The notes under the pieces: model-generated
The model's input: the letters and a program-made list of their open reading frames with translations, nothing else
What the model was told of the DNA's origin: nothing
The model's database searches: none
From: Pseudomonas rhizoryzae
GTDB lineage: Bacteria > Pseudomonadota > Gammaproteobacteria > Pseudomonadales > Pseudomonadaceae
Direction: 5' to 3'
Assembly (NCBI RefSeq): GCF_005250615.1
Contig: NZ_SULM01000009.1
Coordinates: 213,881 to 277,880, forward strand
Length of the DNA stretch: 64,000 nt
Made by a program: the position numbers and the translations under genes
Shown here: positions 46,360 to 54,511 of the stretch, in pieces
Layout of the letters: every line of letters begins with the position of its first letter
How positions within the stretch are numbered: position 1 is the first letter of the stretch

Positions 46360-47043
46360 GTGTCACTGCTGATCGCCGAAGACGAGCCGAAGACCGGCAT
46401 CTATCTCCAACAAGGCCTGCGCGAAGCGGGATTCAGCGTGGATCGCGTCACCACCGGCAGCGAGGCGCTCGAGCTCGCGCTGGAACACCCCTACGAGCTG
46501 CTGGTGCTGGACGTGATGCTGCCCGGCCTAGACGGCTGGGAGGTCATCCGGCGCCTGCGCGCGGCGGGCCGGACCTTTCCCGTGCTGTTCCTGACCGCCC
46601 GCGACGGCATCGAAGACCGGGTCAAGGGCCTCGAACTGGGCGGCGACGACTACCTGGTGAAGCCCTTCGCCTTCAGCGAATTGCTGGCGCGCATCCGCAC
46701 CCTGCTGCGGCGGGCCAAGGGCGCCCAGCTCAACACCTCGCTCAGCGTGGGTGACCTGCACCTCGATCTGCTCAGCCGGCGGGTATCCCGTGGCGAGCAG
46801 CGCATCAACCTGACGACCCGGGAACTGGAGCTGCTGGAATTCTTCATGCGCCGCCGTGGCGAGGTACTGTCCAAATCCCTGATCGCCGCCAGCGTCTGGG
46901 ACATGCATTTCGAGAGCGACACCAACGTCATCGAGGTGGCCATCCGCCGCCTGCGCGCCAAGATCGACGACGACTTCCCGGTCAAGCTGCTGCACACCTG
47001 CCGCGGCCTGGGCTATCGACTGGAGGCCCCCGAGGCGTCATGA
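46360..47043 (+). CDS. copR: Copper response regulator CopR
   Basis: A 227-residue OmpR-class response regulator. The receiver has the acidic pair in [11 protein letters not shown], phospho-acceptor Asp51 ([13 protein letters not shown]), Thr in LTARD and Lys in LVKPFAF. The C-terminal winged helix includes [22 protein letters not shown] and [13 protein letters not shown] text ([19 protein letters not shown]). The start is GTG at 46360 with GAGG upstream; an ATG twenty codons earlier lies inside copD. It overlaps copS by four bases. It probably activates copA through the box at 42046. Confidence 0.93.
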   Translation: MSLLIAEDEPKTGIYLQQGLREAGFSVDRVTTGSEALELALEHPYELLVLDVMLPGLDGWEVIRRLRAAGRTFPVLFLTARDGIEDRVKGLELGGDDYLVKPFAFSELLARIRTLLRRAKGAQLNTSLSVGDLHLDLLSRRVSRGEQRINLTTRELELLEFFMRRRGEVLSKSLIAASVWDMHFESDTNVIEVAIRRLRAKIDDDFPVKLLHTCRGLGYRLEAPEAS

Positions 47044-48431
47044 AACCCCGTTCCCTCACCCTGCGCCTGAGCCTGCTGTTCGTGGCCGCGGTCGCCGTCG
47101 TACTCGTCGTCGTCGGACTGGCCTTCGATGCCCTGAGCCGTCATCACTTCCACGCCCTGGACATCCAGTTACTCAAGGAAAAACTGGCCGCCGTCAACCA
47201 GATCGCCAGCGAGTCCGCCGCGGACCCGGACGAATTACGCGAGCGCTGGCACACCCTGCTGGGCGCCCATCCGGACCTGAGCGTGCTGGTGCTCGCCGCG
47301 GATGGCACCCCCTATTTCAGCGAGCCGGCCGGCGCCACGCTGCCCCCTCTCGAGCGGGAGCGGCTGGGCGACGGCACCTGGGAGTGGATGCAAGGGCATC
47401 ACCGCTACAAGGCGATCAGCGCGCCGCTGTTCCTGGCGGCTGGCACGCCGCCCCTCACCCTCTGGCTGCGGCTGGACGTCACCACCCACGCCCATTTCTT
47501 CACCGTGCTGCAGCGCTGGTTCTGGATCGTGCTGGCCGCCAGTACCCTGCTGAGCGCCGCGCTGGGTTGGCTGGTCGCCCGCAACGGACTCAAGCCGGTG
47601 CGGACCGTGACCCAGACGGCGGCCTCCATGTCGGCAGGCTCGCTCAAGCGCCAGATCCCCCTCGAACCCGTGCCCGACGAGTTGCGCGAACTCATCATGG
47701 CCTTCAATGCCATGCTCGGACGCCTGGACGACTCCTTCGCCCGCCTTTCCAACTTCTCGGCCGACATCGCCCATGAGTTGCGCACCCCGATCAGCAACCT
47801 GCGCACCCATACCGAGGTGGTGCTGGCGCAGCCGCGGACGCCCGAGGTCTACGAAGAGAATCTGCAATCCAACCTGGAGGAATTGAATCGGCTGTCGACC
47901 CTCATCGACCGCCTGCTGCTGCTGGCCAAGGCGGATCATGGTCTGATCGCCCTCGACCGTCAGCCTCTGGAGCTGCGCACCGTGGTGCAGAAACTCTTCG
48001 ACTACTACGAGTTGCTCGCCGAGGACCAGGGCGTCGAGCTGCACCTGAGCGGCGACGGCCGGGTGCTCGGCGACAGCGTCATGCTCCAGCAGGTGGTCGC
48101 CAACCTGCTCTCCAACGCCCTGCGCCACACCCCGGGCGGCGGACGGATTTTCGTCACCCTCGCGGAACGCGGGCAGCAGGTGGAGCTGGTGGTGGAAAAT
48201 CCGGGGCGGAGCATCGCGCCCGAACACCTCGACCACCTCTTCGATCGCTTCTACCGCGCCGATCCGACCCGCCGGGAAGGCCAGGTCAATGCCGGCCTGG
48301 GGCTGGCCATCGCCCGCTCGCTGATGGAGTCCCACGGCGGCAGCATCCACTGCACCTCGGCAGAAGGCCGCACCCGTTTCACCCTGATCTTCCCCCGCCT
48401 CACCCCCGCCACGATCGCGGCCCGGCCCTAG
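47040..48431 (+). CDS. copS: Copper sensor histidine kinase CopS
   Basis: A 463-residue heavy-metal sensor kinase of the CusS/IrlB family. Two membrane helices (about 9-30 and 160-180) flank a periplasmic sensor with His-rich ends (RHHFHALD and TTHAHFF) that could bind copper. A HAMP domain follows (about 180-235), then the dimerisation domain with His245 in DIAHELRTP, and the ATPase domain with [14 protein letters not shown] and [16 protein letters not shown]. It is coupled to copR. Its stop codon interlocks with that of the convergent gntR gene in the shared bases CTAG. Confidence 0.94.
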   Translation: MKPRSLTLRLSLLFVAAVAVVLVVVGLAFDALSRHHFHALDIQLLKEKLAAVNQIASESAADPDELRERWHTLLGAHPDLSVLVLAADGTPYFSEPAGATLPPLERERLGDGTWEWMQGHHRYKAISAPLFLAAGTPPLTLWLRLDVTTHAHFFTVLQRWFWIVLAASTLLSAALGWLVARNGLKPVRTVTQTAASMSAGSLKRQIPLEPVPDELRELIMAFNAMLGRLDDSFARLSNFSADIAHELRTPISNLRTHTEVVLAQPRTPEVYEENLQSNLEELNRLSTLIDRLLLLAKADHGLIALDRQPLELRTVVQKLFDYYELLAEDQGVELHLSGDGRVLGDSVMLQQVVANLLSNALRHTPGGGRIFVTLAERGQQVELVVENPGRSIAPEHLDHLFDRFYRADPTRREGQVNAGLGLAIARSLMESHGGSIHCTSAEGRTRFTLIFPRLTPATIAARP

Positions 48432-49444
48432 ACGCTCTCCCGGCTCACCAGCTCGAAGCCCAGATCCACGCAGGTCGGCTGGCTGCGGCCATCGAGCAGC
48501 CCCAGCAGCAGCGTCGCCGCCTGGCGGCCGACCGCCGCCCGTGGCGTCTGGATGGACGACAGCCGCGGCACCGTGTGGGCCGAACCGGGCAGATCGTTGA
48601 AGCCGATCACCGAGATCCGCTCGGGAATGGCGATGCCCAGCCGCTGCGCCTCGAACAGCGCGCCCTGGGCCAGGTCGTCGTTGCAGAAGAACAGGCCGTC
48701 GACATCCGGCCGCCGCGCCAGCAGCTCGCGGAACTGCTGGGCGCCCAAGCCCACGGACGACGGCTGGGGGTCCAGCACGTCCAGACTCGGGTCATAGCAG
48801 CCCGCATCGCGCAGCACCTGGCGAAAGCCTTCACCCCGGGCCAGCGCCCGGGGATCGAGCTGGGCGGCGACATAGCCCACGCGCTTGCGCCCCGCCGCCA
48901 GCAGATGCCGGGCGGCCGCGGCACCGGCCGCGTGCTGGGAGAAGCCCACACTCGGCACCCCGGCGTCCGGGTCGAGTTCCATCATGTGCACCCGTGGCAC
49001 CCGGCTGGACGCCAGCAACTGACGCGCCGTGTCGGTACGGTCGAACCCGGTCAGCAACAGCCCCCTGGGTTGGTAGGCCAGGTAGTTGCGGATCAGCTTC
49101 TCCTCTTCCTCGGGATCGTAGTGGTAGTTGCCGATCAGCACCTCCAGCCCACGCGGCCGCAGCACCGCGTGGATGGCTTCCAGCGGCTCGATGAACAGGT
49201 GGTTGGAGAGTGACGGCACCAGCACCACCACCGAATGGCCCTGGGCGGACGCCAGGGCGCGGGCAGCGGGATTGGTGACGTAGCCGAGCTGGGCGGCGGC
49301 CTCTTGCACGCGGGTGGCCAGCTCAGGGGCCACGGTGGCCACGCCGCGCAGGACGCGCGAGGCCGTGATGGGGGAAACACCGGCTTGCAGCGCCACCTCG
49401 GTGAGGGTGGGCCGACCGGAACTACGAGAACCCGTTCGCTTCAT
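48428..49444 (-). CDS. gntR: LacI-family gluconate repressor GntR
   Basis: A 338-residue LacI-type repressor. The helix-turn-helix is PTLTEVALQAGVSPITASRVLRG with the hinge NPAARALASAQG. The periplasmic-binding-protein-like effector domain starts VVVLVPSLSNHLFIEPLEAI. Position next to gntK and gntP, and an order matching the P. aeruginosa gluconate locus, support GntR. It is divergent from gntK; three identical 14-bp sites near gntR, gntK and gntP are its likely operators. Gluconate or 6-phosphogluconate should release it. Confidence 0.93.
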   Translation of the reverse strand: MKRTGSRSSGRPTLTEVALQAGVSPITASRVLRGVATVAPELATRVQEAAAQLGYVTNPAARALASAQGHSVVVLVPSLSNHLFIEPLEAIHAVLRPRGLEVLIGNYHYDPEEEEKLIRNYLAYQPRGLLLTGFDRTDTARQLLASSRVPRVHMMELDPDAGVPSVGFSQHAAGAAAARHLLAAGRKRVGYVAAQLDPRALARGEGFRQVLRDAGCYDPSLDVLDPQPSSVGLGAQQFRELLARRPDVDGLFFCNDDLAQGALFEAQRLGIAIPERISVIGFNDLPGSAHTVPRLSSIQTPRAAVGRQAATLLLGLLDGRSQPTCVDLGFELVSRESV

Positions 49445-49486
49445 TGTTATGGTTTCAGGCTTGTCAGAGACGGAGAACGCGCCTAA

Positions 49487-49500
49487 GGTAGCGCTGTCTC
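49487..49500. promoter_or_regulatory. GntR operator candidate 1
   Basis: GGTAGCGCTGTCTC, with the LacI-like central CG inside AGCGCT, lies 43 bases upstream of the gntR start. It is identical to the sites at 49602 and 50167. This placement suggests autoregulation of gntR. Confidence 0.65.
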
Positions 49501-49601
49501 AGCAGACACTACAAGCCTGATGTGCACTTCTGCAGCCCATCGGCATTCGGCCCTAACAAGATCGACAAGAACTGGAAGCCGCTCCCCTTTTACCGTTTCG
49601 G

Positions 49602-49615
49602 GGTAGCGCTGTCTC
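49602..49615. promoter_or_regulatory. GntR operator candidate 2
   Basis: GGTAGCGCTGTCTC, identical to site 1, ends 16 bases before the gntK ATG. At this distance a bound repressor would block transcription of gntK. The spacing between sites 1 and 2 is 115 bases, about eleven helical turns, which would allow looping. Confidence 0.7.
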
Positions 49616-49631
49616 CAGACCGGAGGTGACG

Positions 49632-50165
49632 ATGAACACTCCCATTCCCGCACTGGTGGTCATGGGCGTCGCAGGCTGCGGCAAGAGCAGCGTCGGCGCC
49701 GCCATCGCCCTGCAGGACGGTGGCCGCCTGATCGAAGGCGATGCCTTCCACCCCGCTGCCAACATCGCCAAGATGAGCGCCGGTATCCCCCTCGACGACG
49801 CCGACCGCGCCGGCTGGTTGACCCGCCTGGGTGAAGAACTGGCCGCCGCCGTGGCCGCCGGCGAACGCCCGGTGCTCACCTGCTCCGCGCTCAAGCGCCG
49901 CTATCGCGACCAGTTGCGCCAGGCCGTGCCCGGTCTTGGCTTCGTCTTCCTCGAACTGACCCGCGAGACCGCCGCCCAACGCGTGGCCAATCGCCCCGGG
50001 CACTTCATGCCCGCCAGCCTGATCGACAGCCAGTTCGCCGCCCTCGAAGCACCCCACGGTGAACCGGCTACGCTGGTAGTGGACGCCCGCGATCCATTGC
50101 CCGCCATCGGTACCCAGGTCACGGCCTGGTGGAACACCTCGACCCAGCTGGCGCAGCCGGCCTGA
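49632..50165 (+). CDS. gntK: Gluconokinase
   Basis: A 177-residue ATP-dependent gluconokinase giving 6-phosphogluconate for the Entner-Doudoroff pathway. The P-loop is GVAGCGKSS (residues 12-20). Other motifs are LIEGDAFHPAANIAKMSAGIPLDDADR, CSALKRRYRDQLR, and GHFMPASLIDSQFAALE. The start is the ATG at 49632 with GGAGG five bases upstream. It is followed by a third operator copy and gntP. Confidence 0.95.
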   Translation: MNTPIPALVVMGVAGCGKSSVGAAIALQDGGRLIEGDAFHPAANIAKMSAGIPLDDADRAGWLTRLGEELAAAVAAGERPVLTCSALKRRYRDQLRQAVPGLGFVFLELTRETAAQRVANRPGHFMPASLIDSQFAALEAPHGEPATLVVDARDPLPAIGTQVTAWWNTSTQLAQPA

Positions 50166-50166
50166 C

Positions 50167-50180
50167 GAGACAGCGCTACC
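50167..50180. promoter_or_regulatory. GntR operator candidate 3
   Basis: GAGACAGCGCTACC is the exact reverse complement of operator sites 1 and 2. It lies in the 67-base gap between gntK and gntP, suggesting a separate GntR-controlled promoter for gntP. Confidence 0.65.
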
Positions 50181-50232
50181 CAAGCAACACGTCTAGAACG
50201 CCCACAACACAACAACAAATAGGAGAGGCGCC

Positions 50233-51585
50233 ATGTTCGGCATGGACCACAACAGCTTCCTTCTGCTCGACGCCGCGGTCACCATCATCGGCCTGGTGCT
50301 CTTGATCACCAAGTTCAAGGTCCATCCCTTCATCGCCCTGACCATCGCCTCGGGCTTTCTCGGCCTGACCTCCGGCATGCCGGTGGAAAAGGTCATGAAA
50401 TCCTTCCAGGATGGCTTCGGTGGCGTGCTCGGTTTCGTCGGCATCCTGCTCGGCCTCGGCACCATGCTCGGCAAGCTGATGGCCGATTCCGGCGGTGCCG
50501 ACCAGATCGCCCAGACGCTGATCCGCGCCTTCGGCATCAAGCGCGTGCACTGGGCGATGATGTTCGCCGCCTTCCTGGTGGGCATCCCGCTGTTCTTCGA
50601 GATCGGCTTCGTACTGCTGGCGCCCCTGGTGTTCATCGTCGCCCGCCGCACCGGGCTGTCGCTGGTCAAGCTGGGCATCCCGCTGCTGGCGGGCCTGTCC
50701 GCCGTGCACGGCCTGGTGCCGCCGCATCCGGGTCCGCTGCTGGCGGTCGGGGTGTTCGGCGCCGACATCGGCAAGACCATCTTCTACGGCCTGATCGTCG
50801 GCCTGCCCACCGCCATGATCGCCGGCCCCCTCTTCGCCGCCTGGATTTCCCAACGCATCCCCGGCTCGGCCAATCCCGAGCTGGTCGCCCAGATCGCCCA
50901 GGAAACCGATAACCGCGAGCTGCCGGGCTTCGGCATCACCGTCTTCACCGTGCTGCTGCCGGTGATCCTGATGCTGCTCAAGGCCTTCGCCGACATCTTC
51001 TTCGCCGCCGACAACCACTTCCGCATCTGGATGGACTTTATCGGCCATCCCATCACCGCCCTGCTCGCCGCCCTGCTGCTGAGCTTCTACAGCTTCGGCA
51101 CCGCCTGCGGCTTCTCCCGCGAGAAGATCGTCAAGCTGCTCGACCAGAGCCTGGCACCGGTGGCGGCCATCGTGCTGATCGTCGGTGCTGGCGGTGGCTT
51201 CAAGCAGATGCTGGTGGCCAGCGGCGTCGGTGAAGTGATCGGCAACCTGGCGGTGCAGACCCAGATCTCGCCGATCCTGCTGACCTGGCTGGTGGCGGCG
51301 GTGATCCGCGTGGCCACCGGTTCCGCCACCGTCGCGACCATCACCGGCGCCGGCATCGTCGCCCCCGTGGTGGCCCTGGTGCCCGGGGTGAACAAGGAAC
51401 TGCTGGTGCTGGCCGCCGGTGCCGGTTCGGTGATCCTCTCCCACGTCAACGACGCCGGCTTCTGGCTGGTGAAGCAATACTTCAACATGACCGTGGCCGA
51501 GACCTTCAAGACCTGGTCGATGATGGAAACCATCCTCTCGGTAGTGGCCCTAGCCTTCATCATGCTGCTGTCGCTGTTCGTCTGA
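50233..51585 (+). CDS. gntP: Gluconate permease (GntP family)
   Basis: A 450-residue inner-membrane proton symporter of the GntP family, with about 12-14 hydrophobic helices. Features are FHPFIALTIAS-like text near the start (KVHPFIALTIASGFLGL), GLVPPHPGPLLA, and VATGSATVATITGAGIV. The C-terminal ILSHVNDAGFWLVKQYF is a conserved family signature. AGGAGAG precedes the ATG. It is the last gene of the gluconate cluster and is convergent with the PhoD-family gene, six bases apart. Confidence 0.95.
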   Translation: MFGMDHNSFLLLDAAVTIIGLVLLITKFKVHPFIALTIASGFLGLTSGMPVEKVMKSFQDGFGGVLGFVGILLGLGTMLGKLMADSGGADQIAQTLIRAFGIKRVHWAMMFAAFLVGIPLFFEIGFVLLAPLVFIVARRTGLSLVKLGIPLLAGLSAVHGLVPPHPGPLLAVGVFGADIGKTIFYGLIVGLPTAMIAGPLFAAWISQRIPGSANPELVAQIAQETDNRELPGFGITVFTVLLPVILMLLKAFADIFFAADNHFRIWMDFIGHPITALLAALLLSFYSFGTACGFSREKIVKLLDQSLAPVAAIVLIVGAGGGFKQMLVASGVGEVIGNLAVQTQISPILLTWLVAAVIRVATGSATVATITGAGIVAPVVALVPGVNKELLVLAAGAGSVILSHVNDAGFWLVKQYFNMTVAETFKTWSMMETILSVVALAFIMLLSLFV

Positions 51586-51591
51586 TCCCGC

Positions 51592-53145
51592 CTAAAGTGG
51601 GATGGCTTCGGGCCGTCCCGCCTCCACCACGAAACTCGCCCGAGTGCCGCGTTCGGCATCCGGGCGGGTGCGATCACTGATGGTGCGCAGATCCACCTGC
51701 AACCTGTCTCGCGTCAACTCCAGCGCCAGGTAGCCACGCTCGCGGCTGTCGAAGAAGCGCACCTGCGGATTCTCCGGCAACAGCGCCTGGAAGCGCGCGT
51801 AATCCGGTCCGTTCGAGGTGATGGAGGTGCCGACGAATTCGCTCGCCACCACCGGAGTCCGCTCATCTTCCGGATTGCGGTGCAGGTCGGTCACCCAGAA
51901 CGAATGGATGTCTCCACCCAGGGTCACCGGATTGGCCAGGCGGCTGTCGGCCATGGCGGTGAGCAGGCGTTCGCGGGTAGCCGGATAGCCGTCCCAGCCA
52001 TCGGTCCAGCGCGCCGGATCGCCATTGGGCAGACGTTGCCGCAGGGGCGCCAGTAGCAGATCCTGGGCGATCAGGTTCCACTGCGTAGTGTTGTGGCGAA
52101 AACCGTCCATCAGCCAGCCTTCCTGCGCCTGGCCGAGCATGCTGCGCGCAGCATCCCGCAGGCCGGGGCAGTCCGGGGCCACCAGATGGCCACCGCGGGT
52201 CCGCGGCGTCGAGCATGCCGGCTCACTGCGGTACTGGCGGCCATCAAGCAAGTGGATCTCGGCCAGCGCGCCGAAGCGCCAGCGATCATAGAGCCGCGTC
52301 GCCGCGCCCTGGGTCCGCCAGGCCCGTAGCGGCGCGTGCTCGCGAAAGGCCTGGTAGGCCGCCTGGCGCCGCGCGGCGAAGGCCGCCAGACTGACGGCGG
52401 GATCGGCCGACCAGGGGCCGGAATAGTCGTTCTGCACCTCATGGTCGTCCCAGGTCAGCAGACTGGTGACGTTGGCGTGCAGGTACTGCAGATCGGGATC
52501 GGTGCGGTACAGGGCATAGCGGCGCCGGTAGCCAGCCAGGTCCCTGGCCTCGGGCAGACCGTGCCGACGCACCGCCGGCAGCAGCGGCGGTACGTTGTAT
52601 TCATAAATGTAGTCACCGAGGAACAGCGCCAGGTCCGGCTGCTCGTCGGTCATGTGCCGGTAGGCGCTGAAGAAACCCTTCTCGTAATGCGAGCAGGACG
52701 CGGCCACCAGCTTCAGGCGTTGCGGCGTACTTGCCGGTGGCGGCAGGGTAGTGGCCCGACCGATCCGGCTCTGGTGGCCCAGGGCGGTAAAGCGATACCA
52801 GTAGGGCCGCCCTGGCGCCAAGCCGGCGAGGGTCACCGCCACGCTGAAGGCCGTCTGCGGCTGCGCCCTGGCCGTCCCTCGCTGCACCACCTGACGAAGA
52901 CCGGGGTCCAGGGCCACTTCCCACTGGGCCTCGACCGGGCTATGCAGGCCGCCCAGGCCGTCCACGGCCAGGGGATCAGGCGCCAGCCGCGTCCAGATGA
53001 CAAAGCCCTCGACGCTCGGATCGCCGCTGGCGACGCCGAGGGTGAAGGGGTCCGGCTGTGGATTGCGAGCGCTGCAACCGGCGAACCAGGCAGCACTCAG
53101 GCCCAAACCGAACAGACCGAGCGCTTGACGTCTTGAGGTGTTCAT
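51592..53145 (-). CDS. phoD: PhoD-family alkaline phosphatase/phosphodiesterase
   Basis: A 517-residue exported PhoD-type enzyme, which hydrolyses phosphomono- or diesters using Fe/Ca. The N-terminus MNTSRRQALGLFGLGLSAAW is a Tat signal, and it ends with a possible lipobox FAGC, so the protein could be a Tat-exported lipoprotein. The fibronectin-like PhoD_N domain (FTLGVASGDPSVEGFVIWTRL) is followed by the metal-site motifs FLGDYIYEYN, TWDDHEVQNDYSG, and LGGDIHSFWVTDL. GGAGG lies five bases before the ATG at 53145. It has no phosphate-regulon neighbour; a Pho box was not seen. Confidence 0.9.
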   Translation of the reverse strand: MNTSRRQALGLFGLGLSAAWFAGCSARNPQPDPFTLGVASGDPSVEGFVIWTRLAPDPLAVDGLGGLHSPVEAQWEVALDPGLRQVVQRGTARAQPQTAFSVAVTLAGLAPGRPYWYRFTALGHQSRIGRATTLPPPASTPQRLKLVAASCSHYEKGFFSAYRHMTDEQPDLALFLGDYIYEYNVPPLLPAVRRHGLPEARDLAGYRRRYALYRTDPDLQYLHANVTSLLTWDDHEVQNDYSGPWSADPAVSLAAFAARRQAAYQAFREHAPLRAWRTQGAATRLYDRWRFGALAEIHLLDGRQYRSEPACSTPRTRGGHLVAPDCPGLRDAARSMLGQAQEGWLMDGFRHNTTQWNLIAQDLLLAPLRQRLPNGDPARWTDGWDGYPATRERLLTAMADSRLANPVTLGGDIHSFWVTDLHRNPEDERTPVVASEFVGTSITSNGPDYARFQALLPENPQVRFFDSRERGYLALELTRDRLQVDLRTISDRTRPDAERGTRASFVVEAGRPEAIPL

Positions 53146-53207
53146 CCAGGCCTCCACGAAAGAGGCTCAGGGTGGCTCAGCCGAATGACAGGCCGATGTC
53201 GTTTGCC

Positions 53208-53510
53208 TTAAGCCAGCGGCAATTCTTCCAGGATCATGATTTGCGGCGGCTCGGCGAGCAGGCCGTCCAAGTCGCTCAGCAACTGCTTGAAGTGCGCGGT
53301 CTGCTCATGCTCGGCCAGGGCCTCGCGGCTGGCCCAGCGCTCGATGAAGACATAGCGCCCCGGATGGCTCGGATCCTGATGGGGTGTATAGAAGTGGCAA
53401 GCCGCCTCGGCGCGCGAGGGCGCGACGATGGCGCGCAACGCCCGCTCGACCGCTTCGGCCTGGCCGGGCTTGGCCTGCAGGATGGCGACTACGCGAATGT
53501 CGGTGGTCAT
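53208..53510 (-). CDS. Putative quinol monooxygenase (ABM domain)
   Basis: A 100-residue protein of the antibiotic-biosynthesis-monooxygenase (ABM, ferredoxin-like dimer) family similar to YgiN. Its body reads VVAILQAKPGQAEAVERALRAIV, FYTPHQDPSHPGRYVFIERWAS and EHEQTAHFKQLLSDL, where the EHxxTxHF pattern is diagnostic. Members oxidise quinols or degrade heme; the substrate here is unknown. The ATG at 53510 is preceded by AGGAGTT. Upstream frame extension is a shadow. Confidence 0.87.
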   Translation of the reverse strand: MTTDIRVVAILQAKPGQAEAVERALRAIVAPSRAEAACHFYTPHQDPSHPGRYVFIERWASREALAEHEQTAHFKQLLSDLDGLLAEPPQIMILEELPLA

Positions 53511-53596
53511 GCTGGAACTCCTGATGGGCGTTTCAGCATGACGTTTTAGTAGGATGAATGCCAGGGGGCACGGGCTCGCGCCCCTGGCGATGAGAC

Positions 53597-54001
53597 TTAG
53601 GGCTTGGCATTGACGATCTTGTCGATGACGCCATTGCTGCGCTTGATCAGCACATAGTCCGCGCCGATCTTGACCCATTGACTGTCTTTGCCCGGTTGTT
53701 CCAGCCCGTGCTTTTTCCAGTCCTTGATCACATAGTCGTCGCGAATGTACTTACGCGGTGCCCGGCCGCCCTCTTCCAACTCGAAAGTAGGGTGATCGGG
53801 ATCATGGGTGACGGCGTCGTCGCTCTGCTTGGCATCCTTCTTGTTGACCTTGTTCTGGTACTGCGAGCTGGTGGGCTCCGAGGCCTCCTTGTTGGCGTCG
53901 GGCTTGACCGGCGTCATGGCTTCGGGAGCGGCCTGAGCTTGCAGGGCGCCGCCCAGCACGACGGTACCCAGCACCAGGGAGAGCAGCGATTGTTTGATCA
54001 T
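53597..54001 (-). CDS. RcnB-like periplasmic protein
   Basis: A 134-residue exported protein with a signal peptide ending AQA. A lysine/aspartate-rich linker is followed by the RcnB domain: PRKYIRDDYVIKDWKKHGL, then WVKIGADYVLIKRSNGVIDKIV. RcnB of E. coli helps maintain nickel/cobalt balance in the periplasm, but most family members have unknown roles. GGAG precedes the ATG at 54001. No metal efflux gene is adjacent. It probably forms its own unit. Confidence 0.86.
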   Translation of the reverse strand: MIKQSLLSLVLGTVVLGGALQAQAAPEAMTPVKPDANKEASEPTSSQYQNKVNKKDAKQSDDAVTHDPDHPTFELEEGGRAPRKYIRDDYVIKDWKKHGLEQPGKDSQWVKIGADYVLIKRSNGVIDKIVNAKP

Positions 54002-54081
54002 GGGGTGTATCTCCTCTGCGTTCGAGGTTTTGACCCCAGGGGCAGCGGAAAAGCTCCATCGATACCTACAGTCGTCCCGCT

Positions 54082-54336
54082 TCAGGGCGCCCGGCAGTCC
54101 TCCCCGGACTTCACTAGGGTGAGCACCAGGGGCAACTGACGCGAGCGATGGGAGGAGAAGGCATCCAGTGAACAACTCAGCCGATAGGCTTGCTGAGTCA
54201 GGCGTGAGGTCTCTTGGCGCAGGGTCAAGAAATTGAGGAAATAGCGCTGGTGCTGTCGCTTGGCCTGGCAACCACGTTCGAGCAGGCGCCGGGCCTCCGC
54301 CATCACCATGATGTGGCGGTCTATCACGTCCTTCAT
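54082..54336 (-). CDS. Small hypothetical protein (84 aa)
   Basis: An 84-residue basic protein starting MKDVIDRHIMVMAEARRLLE. It looks wholly helical at first (RGCQAKRQHQRYFLNFLTLRQE), then has a serine-rich tail. GAGGAAG lies eight bases upstream of the ATG. I recognise no family. Codon pattern and the good ribosome-binding site support it as real. It lies upstream of the RcnB-like gene on the same strand with 80 bases between, and the divergent DHA2 gene begins 176 bases away. Confidence 0.65.
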   Translation of the reverse strand: MKDVIDRHIMVMAEARRLLERGCQAKRQHQRYFLNFLTLRQETSRLTQQAYRLSCSLDAFSSHRSRQLPLVLTLVKSGEDCRAP

Positions 54337-54511
54337 GCAACGACTTCCTCGTAAGGATGACAACAATCCAACCCGCTCTTTTCCCGACTGTAGCAGCTCG
54401 CCGAGTAGGCGATGGGAAATCCACTGACTTTTGTACCCTACCCGTCGGACTGGCGCAGTCCCTCGCGCCTCAGGCAGAGTAATCCACCGCCCAGGCCAGA
54501 GAACAAGACTC

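Noticed and set aside
50176..51477. A 433-codon minus-strand frame opposite gntP
   Set aside because: The translation is a low-complexity Gln/His/Asp-rich string typical of the antisense of membrane-protein codons.
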